NCBI GenBank assembly: GCA_902613855.1 | Contig: CACMIX010000006.1 | Span: forward strand, 1-39,660 | DNA length: 39,660 nucleotides | From: an uncultured Pelagibacteraceae bacterium | GTDB lineage: Bacteria > Pseudomonadota > Alphaproteobacteria > Pelagibacterales > Pelagibacteraceae | Direction: 5' to 3' | In this document: positions 22,770 to 30,365 of the stretch, one piece after another | Layout of the letters: every line of letters begins with the position of its first letter | How positions within the stretch are numbered: position 1 is the first letter of the stretch | Notes under the pieces: model-generated | Database searches by the model: none | What the model saw: only the letters and a program-made list of their open reading frames with translations | Told to the model about the DNA's origin: nothing | Program-made: the position numbers and the translations under genes

Positions 22770-22844
22770 GGGCCGTTAGCTCAATAGTAGAGTACTGCAT
22801 TGACATTGCAGGGGTAGTTGGAGCGTAACCAACACGGCCCACCA
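22770..22844 (+). tRNA. tRNA-Val (anticodon GAC) with irregular D and T loops
   Basis: 75 bases fold as a cloverleaf: acceptor GGGCCGT/ACGGCCC, D stem GCTC/GAGT, anticodon stem CTGCA/TGCAG with loop TTGACAT (GAC at 22802-22804, valine), a 5-base variable loop, T stem GTTGG/CCAAC, then discriminator A and an encoded CCA. All stems pair; the only non-Watson-Crick pair is a G-T in the D stem. The T loop is AGCGTAA instead of the TTCRANY type, and the 7-base D loop AATAGTA lacks the GG pair. These loops normally dock on each other to make the L-shape. The tRNA at 30254 in this window is canonical in both loops. It follows rpoD by four bases and could be functional but divergent, or decaying. Confidence 0.8.
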
Positions 22845-22848
22845 TGTT

Positions 22849-22863
22849 GAAATTTATAATTTC
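22849..22863 (+). terminator. Short hairpin after tRNA-Val
   Basis: GAAATT (22849-22854), a TAT loop, and AATTTC (22858-22863). A six-pair stem with one G/C pair and no clear T-tract; at most a weak terminator or 3' processing signal for the rpoD/tRNA transcript. Confidence 0.25.
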
Positions 22864-22911
22864 TCCAAATTATTTTATCAATGACTAAAAATACTAATTA
22901 ATTATAATATA

Positions 22912-23706
22912 ATGATAATGGAAAAGTATATTCAAAATCCACAAAAATATTTTTCAAATATTAAAAACTTAAAATACAGTTACAAAAATTCCCAGCCATT
23001 TCCACATATAGTTTTTGATAATTTTTTTAAAGAAGATATTTTGCAAACAATTTTAGATAGTTTTCCAGATAATTTAGATAAAACTGGAATTGGATTTAAC
23101 TCAAAAACAGAAAAAAAATTCTCTTGTAACGATTCTAATTTATTTACTGAAAAAACTAACGAGTTGATTAATTTTTTAAATTCGTTTCAATTTCTAAACT
23201 TTCTAAATGATGTAACTGACATAAAAGAAAAACTAATACCAGATCCATACCTTATCGGTGGGGGATTTCATGAGCTAAGAGAGGGTGGACATTTAAATGT
23301 TCATGTAGACTTTAATAAACATCCCTCACTTAGGCTAGATAGAAGATTAAATATATTAATTTACTTAAATCATAATTGGGATGTAAAATTTGGTGGTAAT
23401 TTAGAATTGTGGGATAAAAATATGCAAAATCGTATAAAAAAAATTTCTCCAGTTTTTAATAGAGTGGTTATTTTTAGTACAACTGCTGACTCTTATCATG
23501 GGAACCCAGAGAAAATTTGTCATCCTGAAAATATTTCTAGAAAATCAATTGCATTATACTATTATTCCAATGGTAGACCATTATCTGAATATAAACTTGG
23601 AGTGCATTCAACTATCTTCAGGAGACGACCAAATACCACAGAGGAAGATTCTAATTTTGAATATAAGAAGATATTTAAAAATATATATCTAAAAAAAAAA
23701 ATTTAA
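22912..23706 (+). CDS. 2OG-Fe(II) oxygenase, prolyl 4-hydroxylase-like
   Basis: A 264-residue protein with the iron site His131/Asp133 (NVHVDFN), His196 (SYHGNPEK) and a likely 2-oxoglutarate anchor in RKSIALYYYS (Arg210/Ser212). The pattern of HVDFN, YLNHNW and GGNLELWD is that of prolyl-4-hydroxylase-type proteins found in bacterial surface-polysaccharide regions. The substrate is unknown; a glycan or a protein are both possible. Starts at 22912 and 22918 are both ATG and cannot be separated. An 11-base A run at 23691-23701 near the end stays in frame. Confidence 0.82.
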   Translation: MIMEKYIQNPQKYFSNIKNLKYSYKNSQPFPHIVFDNFFKEDILQTILDSFPDNLDKTGIGFNSKTEKKFSCNDSNLFTEKTNELINFLNSFQFLNFLNDVTDIKEKLIPDPYLIGGGFHELREGGHLNVHVDFNKHPSLRLDRRLNILIYLNHNWDVKFGGNLELWDKNMQNRIKKISPVFNRVVIFSTTADSYHGNPEKICHPENISRKSIALYYYSNGRPLSEYKLGVHSTIFRRRPNTTEEDSNFEYKKIFKNIYLKKKI

Positions 23707-23720
23707 TTCAATAATTTATC

Positions 23721-25172
23721 ATGATAAAAAAAATAAAACTTAAATACATATTTGCAATTTTTTTAATTTTAATAATCTTTTTTATTTTTAAAATGGTAGG
23801 TTCTTATCCTGATAATTATTATCTAAAGAAAATTAAAAATACCGTACCAACTAATTTAAAAGTTTTTGTAAAAGAAAATATTACAGTTCATAAAACTTAT
23901 CAGTTGTTAAAAAAAAATTATGATATTCAGACCAAGAATTTAAATAATGCACTAACAGATGTGGATAATTTACCAAATCAGATGGGATTTATACCTGCTG
24001 AATATGCTACAACTACAAATTTAACTTTATTTAAAAAAAATTTTTCTTTAGAAAAATTTAAGTTGTCTTATCTTACAACTGCTAAACATCGAGGCACTAA
24101 AGGCAATTCTTACCTTGATTATCATCAAAATAAACTTTTTATAGCCACTGCTAATGGAATTTTCAGCTACGTTGAAATTTCAGAATTTAATAAAAACCTG
24201 TTTAGATTAAACGTGATTAAATCTAATTTAAAAAAAATTATCAAGCATGAAAAATTTTACCAAAAATCATCATTTGGAATTAAAGATATGCTCATTTTTA
24301 AGGATAATATTTATATATCCTATACTAAACAGCTGGAGGAAAATTGCTTCAATACTTCAATTGTAAGTGCAAAACTTAATTTAAATGAACTTAATTTTGA
24401 AGATTTTTACACTCCTGACATCTGTGTAAACGTTAATAATGAATATGGTGAATTTAACGCTCATCATGCAGGAGGAAGAATAGTTGTTTATAAAGACAAT
24501 AAATTATTATTTTCAACTGGAGAATTTAGGTTTCGAGATCATGCTCAAGATGAGACCAATGTACTAGGTAAAATTATTTCAATTAATATTTCTGATAAAA
24601 AAGCAAAAATACTTTCAGTTGGTCATAGAAATCCCCAAGGCCTTTTTTATGACTCAGTTAATAATTTAATAATATCTACTGAACATGGTCCTAAAGGTGG
24701 AGACGAAATAAACATAAACTTAATTGATAATAAAATTAAAAATTTTGGATGGCCAATATCCTCATATGGTGAGCATTATCCAGGTGTAACCAAAATTCAT
24801 ACAAATAATAAGAATTTAAAAAAATTTTTAAAAACAGCCCCACTTCATAAATCTCATAAAAAGTACGGTTATGAAGAACCATTAAAGTATTTTGTACCAT
24901 CTATTGGTATTTCAGAAATATTAAAACTTAATCAAAAGTTTACTGACAGTAATGAGTATATAATACTTTCGTCTTCTCTTAATGGTAGATCGTTGTACTA
25001 CGCAAGTCTTGACTCTAATTATAAAATTATTGAAGACAAATTATTATTTATAGGCAATGAAGATATTCTTGGAGAAAGAGTTAGAGATTTTATTTATATT
25101 GAAGAATTAAATAAAATTGTACTGTTTTTTGAAGAAAGTCCTTCAATTGGTATTTTATCACCTAATTTATAA
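23721..25172 (+). CDS. Membrane-anchored glucose/sorbosone dehydrogenase-like beta-propeller protein
   Basis: 483 residues. Residues about 8-25 form one transmembrane or uncleaved signal segment (a long I/F/L run after KKIKLKY), so the rest faces the periplasm. The body matches the soluble aldose sugar dehydrogenase/sorbosone dehydrogenase family: NAHHAGGR, a KIISI strand, SVGHRNPQGLFYD, STEHGPKGGDEIN and NFGWPISSYGEHY are the family's propeller motifs around the PQQ and calcium site. Whether PQQ is used here is not known. The gene follows the oxygenase closely (14 bases), suggesting one transcript in the glycan region. Confidence 0.85.
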   Translation: MIKKIKLKYIFAIFLILIIFFIFKMVGSYPDNYYLKKIKNTVPTNLKVFVKENITVHKTYQLLKKNYDIQTKNLNNALTDVDNLPNQMGFIPAEYATTTNLTLFKKNFSLEKFKLSYLTTAKHRGTKGNSYLDYHQNKLFIATANGIFSYVEISEFNKNLFRLNVIKSNLKKIIKHEKFYQKSSFGIKDMLIFKDNIYISYTKQLEENCFNTSIVSAKLNLNELNFEDFYTPDICVNVNNEYGEFNAHHAGGRIVVYKDNKLLFSTGEFRFRDHAQDETNVLGKIISINISDKKAKILSVGHRNPQGLFYDSVNNLIISTEHGPKGGDEININLIDNKIKNFGWPISSYGEHYPGVTKIHTNNKNLKKFLKTAPLHKSHKKYGYEEPLKYFVPSIGISEILKLNQKFTDSNEYIILSSSLNGRSLYYASLDSNYKIIEDKLLFIGNEDILGERVRDFIYIEELNKIVLFFEESPSIGILSPNL

Positions 25173-25215
25173 AATTGAAAAAAAAATTATCATTTAAATT
25201 TGCTGGTTTAAAGTT

Positions 25216-25761
25216 TTAAAATTTTTTATTTGCAATAAAGTCAATTAGTGTAAGCAATAAAACTTGATGTGAATTTTCAATAATATTATAATTTTTACTA
25301 TTAATCCAAAAATTAATATCTCCAATTTTTTTTAACTTATTATTTTTCCTGAAGCCCGAGAGTGTGATTATTTTAGAAAAACCAATTTTTTTTGCGTATT
25401 TGACAGCATTGATAATATTTAATGACTCACCGCTTGATGAAATAGCAATTAAAACATCATTTTTATTGCCATAAAATTCAAGAAATTTTTTATTTGTATT
25501 CTTATATCCATGGTCATTTGTTAGACATGTAAGAAGTGAGATATCTGATAGATTGAGGCATTGTAGATTGGTATTTTTCAAAATATCAGTCGTAAAATGA
25601 CTTGCAATAGCAGCGCTTCCTCCATTTCCAAATATAATTATTTTATTTTTACCAAGAGTTTTTAAATTAAGGGCTGCATTCTCTATTAAATTAATATTTT
25701 CTTTATTAGAAATATTTTTATTCAATTTAGAAAAATATTTTTTTATGTAATTATTGTTCAT
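25216..25761 (-). CDS. gmhA: Sedoheptulose 7-phosphate isomerase (SIS domain)
   Basis: Converts sedoheptulose 7-phosphate to D-glycero-D-manno-heptose 7-phosphate, the first step to activated heptose. The 181-residue protein is a single SIS domain: GNGGSAAIASHF at about 46-57 (phosphosugar site), CLTNDHGYKN, and ISSSGESLNIINA. Length is near the usual ~190. It is divergent from the fused hddC-gmhB gene, with only 16 bases between the starts, and the next steps of the pathway are encoded there. Confidence 0.88.
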   Translation of the reverse strand: MNNNYIKKYFSKLNKNISNKENINLIENAALNLKTLGKNKIIIFGNGGSAAIASHFTTDILKNTNLQCLNLSDISLLTCLTNDHGYKNTNKKFLEFYGNKNDVLIAISSSGESLNIINAVKYAKKIGFSKIITLSGFRKNNKLKKIGDINFWINSKNYNIIENSHQVLLLTLIDFIANKKF

Positions 25762-25777
25762 GCAAAAGAAATAATAT

Positions 25778-27031
25778 ATGACCTTAAAAATGCAAGTAAT
25801 ACTTCAGTCTGGAGGTAGGGGCTCACGTTTAGGAAAATTATCCAAGAATAAACCAAAGTGCTTTTTAAATTTAAATGGTAAACCTATTTTTCACTACCAG
25901 TATGAAAATTTAAAAAAATTTAATTTACACAAAAATTTATTAATAATAGTAAACAAAGATCACTATACTTACTTTGAAAATTTTTTTAAAAGAAAAAAAT
26001 ACAAAGCAAAGATTGTGAAAGAAACCCCTGGTCTCGGATCTGGTGGGTCATTAATTAAAAATTTAAAATTATTAGAAAAAAAATTTATTTTAATTTATTG
26101 TGATATTTTTTTTAAAGTTGATTTTAAAAAATTTATAGAAAGATTTTATAATCAGAATAAAATTTTTACCCACATTACTAATCATAAAAATGATAGTGAT
26201 CTAATTAAAATTAATGATGATAATAGTATCTTAAAAATAATAAAAAAAAATAGAGGTAATGATGAATTAACTAAAATTTCCATGTCGGGTATTTATTTTT
26301 TTAATAAAAAAATAATTAATTTAAAAAAAATGAAAAAAAATTTTAATCTTACTGACCTAATCATCTATAATTTAAAAAAGCATAAATTTTATTCTTATTT
26401 CTCTAATGAAGTATTTTCTGATTTTGGAACTGTAGATCGATTTAATAATTTAAAAAAAAATATAAATAAAAAAAATAAAAAAATTGCATTTATATTCGAT
26501 AGAGATGGAACAATTATTAGTGAGAGAAATTATGTAAACTCAAAAAAAAAAATAATTTTGTATAAAAATTTTCTTAAATTTTTAAACTATATTAAAGAAA
26601 AAAATGTAATTCTGATATGTATTACTAATCAGCCTGGAATTGCTAAAGGTTTTTTAAAAATAGATAAGCTTGATAAAATCCATGAGTATTTGAATATTTT
26701 AATAAATAAAAAAACTAAACAATTCTTTGATAAATTTTATTTTTGTCCTCATTATCCAGTTTCTGGATTTAAGGGTGAAATCAAAAAGTATAAAATTTAT
26801 TGTCAATGCAGAAAACCAAAAAGTGGAATGTTTAAAAAAGCTATAATCGATTTTGATTTATTAAATTGTAAAGTTTATAATATTGGAAATTCACTCACTG
26901 ATATTGTCGCTGGGCAAAAAGCTAGATTAAAAAATAATATTTTGATATCAAATGTCGATAAAACAATTTTTAATAAAAGATATGGATACTACGAAACCAA
27001 TTATCAAAATCTATCAAATTTAATTAAATGA
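25778..27031 (+). CDS. hddC-gmhB: Fused heptose-1-phosphate guanylyltransferase and heptose 1,7-bisphosphate phosphatase
   Basis: 417 residues in two domains. Residues 5-225 are a sugar-phosphate nucleotidyltransferase (SGGRGSRLG at 11-19, KPKCFLNLNGKP at 25-36, YCDIFFKVDF at 108-117), of the HddC/GlmU-like type. Residues 235-417 are a HAD phosphatase like GmhB: FIFDRDGTI with Asp241/Asp243, TNQPGIAKG, and a zinc loop Cys323, His325, Cys342, Cys344. Together they would remove the 7-phosphate from heptose 1,7-bisphosphate and add GMP to the 1-phosphate. GDP rather than ADP is inferred from the partner kinase HddA. A second possible start is the ATG at 25790. The stop overlaps the hddA start (ATGA). 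Confidence 0.88.
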   Translation: MTLKMQVILQSGGRGSRLGKLSKNKPKCFLNLNGKPIFHYQYENLKKFNLHKNLLIIVNKDHYTYFENFFKRKKYKAKIVKETPGLGSGGSLIKNLKLLEKKFILIYCDIFFKVDFKKFIERFYNQNKIFTHITNHKNDSDLIKINDDNSILKIIKKNRGNDELTKISMSGIYFFNKKIINLKKMKKNFNLTDLIIYNLKKHKFYSYFSNEVFSDFGTVDRFNNLKKNINKKNKKIAFIFDRDGTIISERNYVNSKKKIILYKNFLKFLNYIKEKNVILICITNQPGIAKGFLKIDKLDKIHEYLNILINKKTKQFFDKFYFCPHYPVSGFKGEIKKYKIYCQCRKPKSGMFKKAIIDFDLLNCKVYNIGNSLTDIVAGQKARLKNNILISNVDKTIFNKRYGYYETNYQNLSNLIK

Positions 27032-27990
27032 GAGCATTTATTTCACCTTTGAGAATTAGTTTTGTTGGTGGGGGCACTGATATGCCTTTTTATTATAAAA
27101 AAAATGACGGGGCTGTTATATCTACATCAATTAATAAATACACATGGGTTTTTGTTAATGAATTAAAAAATAACAAATTATTATTAAAATACTCCAAATC
27201 AGAACTAGTCAACCACAAAAAACTCATCAAACACAGACTGATAAAAGAAATTTTAAAAGATTATAAATATAAAGGATATGAAATAAGTTTCTTTGGTGAT
27301 TTACCAAATAGATCTGGATTGGCCTCATCCTCAAGCTTTTCAGTAGCTTTAATTGCAGCATTAGAAAAAATTCAAAAAAATAAAATTAATAAAGAAATAT
27401 TAGCAAGAAAAGCTTGTGATGTTGAAATAAGAAAATTAAAGGATCCAATTGGAAAACAAGATCAATATATTTCATCTTATGGTGGTTTAAGACACTTAAT
27501 TTTTAAGAAAAATAGAGTTTTAGTAAAAAAAATAAATATTAAAAAAAAAATATTAATAAAATTTCAAAAGTCTATATCTTTAATTAATACAGGTTACTTC
27601 AGAAGTGCTAGAAAAATTTTAAAAATACAATCAAAAAAAGCTGATAAAAATATACATATTTATAATGAAATAAATTCCCTAGTACCAAAATTTTTAAAAT
27701 CCTTAAAAGCTGGTGACCTAAAGCTTTGTGGTAAAATATTATCTAAAAATTGGGAACTTAAAAAAAAATTAGATAAAAATATTTATCTAAATAATTTTAA
27801 AAATATAGAAAAAAAATTAGAAGGTATGAATGTATATGGTTATAAACTTTTAGGTGCTGGATCAGGCGGTTATTATTGCATTATGTCAAATTTAAAAACG
27901 AAAAATAAAATAAAAAAAATGTTTGGAAATAAATTTGTTGACATAAAATTTGACAAACTAGGTGCTAGAGAAATTAAAATTATTGTTTAA
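27028..27990 (+). CDS. hddA: D-glycero-alpha-D-manno-heptose 7-phosphate kinase, GHMP family
   Basis: A 320-residue GHMP kinase that would phosphorylate heptose 7-phosphate at C1. Motifs: N-terminal PLRISFVGGGTDMP (7-20), the ATP loop GLASSSSFSV (97-106), and the C-terminal GAGSGGYYCIM. The PLRISFVGGGTD start is characteristic of HddA-type sugar kinases rather than galactokinases. The ATGA overlap with the fused hddC-gmhB gene indicates coupled translation. With gmhA the set covers the whole GDP-heptose route. The end overlaps the convergent GT-C gene by 11 bases. Confidence 0.87.
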   Translation: MRAFISPLRISFVGGGTDMPFYYKKNDGAVISTSINKYTWVFVNELKNNKLLLKYSKSELVNHKKLIKHRLIKEILKDYKYKGYEISFFGDLPNRSGLASSSSFSVALIAALEKIQKNKINKEILARKACDVEIRKLKDPIGKQDQYISSYGGLRHLIFKKNRVLVKKINIKKKILIKFQKSISLINTGYFRSARKILKIQSKKADKNIHIYNEINSLVPKFLKSLKAGDLKLCGKILSKNWELKKKLDKNIYLNNFKNIEKKLEGMNVYGYKLLGAGSGGYYCIMSNLKTKNKIKKMFGNKFVDIKFDKLGAREIKIIV

Positions 27991-29491
27991 TGTAAAGTTT
28001 TGTAGTTTGTGTCTTGTATACTTCACTATAGTTTATTGAAATTTCATTTTTAATTACTTCATATACTTCTTTATTAGCTTTTATATTCCATTGGTTTTCG
28101 TCAAAAACTACAAGGTTTGGTTTATCTTTAAATAAACTTAGGTATAAATCAGACACTTTATCAAAATTTCCAATTGTTGTAGCATGGGCATTAAATTGTG
28201 TTGGAAATATTAACTTGTGAAGAGGTTTTTGGTCAGTTAAAAAATACAAGATTGGTTGACTTAAATAAAGATTTTTTTCAATTGGTAATTTATTTTCTTT
28301 CATGTAGTTTAATATATTAAAACTTGGACCGACCATGAGATTTTGATTATTCAGTATTCTTGCAGCGAGCCAGAGATATTCAGATTTTACTGAATTAATT
28401 GAAGTTATTAATACAATTATAATTGGTAAATATTTTATCTTCTTTATTGAAAAAAAATTAATTGTTTTGGCAGAAAAGTAAGAAATAAAAATTATTATAG
28501 ATAATAAGTAATGTTCTGCAGCAGCGCCAACAAATATTGAGACTGTAATTAAAGAAAAATTTATTATAAAAAATGTTTCAATTTCTTTTTTTTCTTTAAA
28601 AAAATAAATAACAATAAAAATCATTCCACTTAACCAAAAAAATGAAGTTAAATAAAATCTTGTATTTAATATTTTAAAATTAAAGAGTGGTTCTAAAATA
28701 AATTTTAAAAATTTTTTTATCACCAAAAAATAGTCATTTAAAGTATCTTTTGATCCATATTGTTTAAGTACTTCAAAGTATTCAATTAAATTAATATACC
28801 TAGTTTCTGAAAAGTAGGACAGATGTACTATTAAAAAAGAAATTAAAAAAGTTGAAGAAAAAATTGCAATAAACTTAAATCCTCTCTTATAAAATAGATA
28901 ATATAATAAATAACCTATTAAAATGAGGGAATAATTATATCTTGTAAGAATTGCTAGACTTAAAAATAAACTAACTAAAAATATATTTAAACTAGAATTA
29001 CCCTTAAAAATAAAAAAAATAGACAAAATTAAAAAAAAATTTGCAAAGTGTTGTGTAACAATACCTGTACCAATACCTATGGAATGATCCGGTAGTTCAG
29101 TTCCAACAAATGTTGAAGCGAATATGAATAAAAACGATGCTAAAAACGCTGTAAATTTATTTTTTTCGTTTTCGTAAATTATTTTAAATAAAAATAGTGA
29201 TGATAAAAAAATAATTACTATACCAAAGAATCTTAATGAAATAATACTTTTTATAAATAATTGTGGTATGCTGTAAAGATACCATACAAAAGCAGGTTTT
29301 ATATCCCAATAATTTTTGTGAGGTAATTCACCTTGTAATATTAGGTCTCCTAAAATAAAAAAAATATTTTCGTCTGGAGCAATCTTGTCAATAAAAAGGT
29401 ACGGAAATCTTATCAGCAATATCCAAAAAAATAACAATAAATACAAAAAACTTATGTTGTTAAATAAATTAATTACTTTTTTTAATTGCAT
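27980..29491 (-). CDS. Polytopic membrane protein, GT-C (family 39/83-like) glycosyltransferase
   Basis: 503 residues with about ten to twelve hydrophobic segments. The first periplasmic loop carries acidic residues (DKIAPDENIFF near 34-44, then GELPHKNYWDIKP), the pattern of GT-C enzymes that move sugars from polyprenyl-phosphate carriers, such as ArnT and protein mannosyltransferases. A soluble periplasmic tail of about 120 residues follows the last segment. The acceptor is unknown. The start overlaps the upstream GT2 gene by 23 bases; a polyprenyl-phosphate sugar made by that protein would be the natural donor. This pairing is inference. Confidence 0.72.
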   Translation of the reverse strand: MQLKKVINLFNNISFLYLLLFFWILLIRFPYLFIDKIAPDENIFFILGDLILQGELPHKNYWDIKPAFVWYLYSIPQLFIKSIISLRFFGIVIIFLSSLFLFKIIYENEKNKFTAFLASFLFIFASTFVGTELPDHSIGIGTGIVTQHFANFFLILSIFFIFKGNSSLNIFLVSLFLSLAILTRYNYSLILIGYLLYYLFYKRGFKFIAIFSSTFLISFLIVHLSYFSETRYINLIEYFEVLKQYGSKDTLNDYFLVIKKFLKFILEPLFNFKILNTRFYLTSFFWLSGMIFIVIYFFKEKKEIETFFIINFSLITVSIFVGAAAEHYLLSIIIFISYFSAKTINFFSIKKIKYLPIIIVLITSINSVKSEYLWLAARILNNQNLMVGPSFNILNYMKENKLPIEKNLYLSQPILYFLTDQKPLHKLIFPTQFNAHATTIGNFDKVSDLYLSLFKDKPNLVVFDENQWNIKANKEVYEVIKNEISINYSEVYKTQTTKLYIKQ

Positions 29492-30194
29492 TTAGAATTA
29501 ATTTAAGTTGATAAAAATTTTTTAAAAATGAAATAATCATTTTTGGGATTTGATTTATAGAAGTTGCTCTAGATTTTGTCTTTCTTTGCAGGTAATTAAC
29601 ATTTACCTCTTTGATTTTAAAACCCATATAAAAAGCTTTGAGACATAACTCAGACATATAAAAATAAGAATTAATTTTTTTTTGTGTAAGTGATTTTTTA
29701 ACAGCTCTTTTTTTGAATAATTTAAAACCAGAGTCAAGATCATTAAACTCACTCATTGTAAACATTTTTAAAAATAAATTAAAAAAGTATGTAAGTAAAA
29801 TTCTATATGTTTGATCTTGTCTGTTTATACGATAGCCAGAAACAATATCAAATTTATTTTTGTGTTTATAAATTTTAAAAAATTCCTTAACTAGAAATTT
29901 ATTTCCACTATCCATAAAAAAAATATAATCACCAGTTGCTTTTTTTAAGCTAAATAAAAGGGCATTATGAACCCCAAGTCTATTTTTAAAAGAATAGTAT
30001 TTTAATTTATACTTTTTTTTTAATGATTTTAAAATTTTATCTGAGTTATCTTCACTCCCATCTTGAGTTATAATAAACTCAGTATTTTTAAACTTTTTTA
30101 TTATAATTTTATAAATATCTTGAATTTCTTTTTTTATTGACTCTTCTTCATTATGAACAAGTATAACAATACTTAATTTAATTTTTTTTTTCAT
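29469..30194 (-). CDS. Family 2 glycosyltransferase, polyprenyl-phosphate type
   Basis: A 241-residue cytoplasmic GT-A fold enzyme resembling dolichyl/undecaprenyl-phosphate mannosyltransferases: SIVILVHNEEESI (8-20), QDGSEDNS (44-51), GDYIFFMDSGNKF (88-100), and a late DLDSGFKLFKK acceptor motif. The metal-binding DxD is altered to Asp95-Ser-Gly97, so the second Asp is missing. There are no transmembrane helices at the C-terminus, unlike GtrB. It overlaps the following GT-C gene, fitting a donor-maker plus transferase pair. Confidence 0.82.
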   Translation of the reverse strand: MKKKIKLSIVILVHNEEESIKKEIQDIYKIIIKKFKNTEFIITQDGSEDNSDKILKSLKKKYKLKYYSFKNRLGVHNALLFSLKKATGDYIFFMDSGNKFLVKEFFKIYKHKNKFDIVSGYRINRQDQTYRILLTYFFNLFLKMFTMSEFNDLDSGFKLFKKRAVKKSLTQKKINSYFYMSELCLKAFYMGFKIKEVNVNYLQRKTKSRATSINQIPKMIISFLKNFYQLKLILNAIKKSN

Positions 30195-30253
30195 TACTTT
30201 TTAAAATTATATATAGTAATTAAAAGGCAAACAAAGTATATCATTCTAATTTT

Positions 30254-30330
30254 GGGCCTGTAGCTCAGTTGGTTAGAGCAGTACACTCATAATGTATTGG
30301 TCCCAGGTTCGAGTCCTGGCGGGCCCACCA
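30254..30330 (+). tRNA. tRNA with CAT anticodon, probably tRNA-Ile2
   Basis: 77 bases, a canonical cloverleaf: acceptor GGGCCTG/CGGGCCC, D loop with GG, anticodon loop CTCATAA (CAT at 30288-30290), T arm CCAGG-TTCGAGT-CCTGG, and encoded CCA. The acceptor stem and TTGGTC variable region are like tRNA-Ile2, whose C34 is changed to lysidine by TilS to read ATA. Elongator tRNA-Met shares the CTCATAA loop and cannot be fully excluded; initiator tRNA is unlikely because the anticodon stem lacks the three G-C pairs. Confidence 0.95.
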
Positions 30331-30335
30331 AATAC

Positions 30336-30356
30336 TGTAAAATCAAAAATTTTACA
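30336..30356. terminator. Hairpin between tRNA-Ile2 and the membrane-protein gene
   Basis: TGTAAAAT (30336-30343), loop CAAAA, ATTTTACA (30349-30356): a perfect eight-pair stem six bases after the tRNA and ten before the end of the convergent gene. Being symmetrical it could end transcripts from both sides, but there is no T-tract on the + strand. Confidence 0.4.
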
Positions 30357-30365
30357 ACATTATCA

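Noticed and set aside
26220..27800. Long A/T runs in the heptose genes as repeats or regulatory tracts
   Set aside because: They encode Lys/Asn/Ile/Phe in frame and reflect the strong AT bias of the region.
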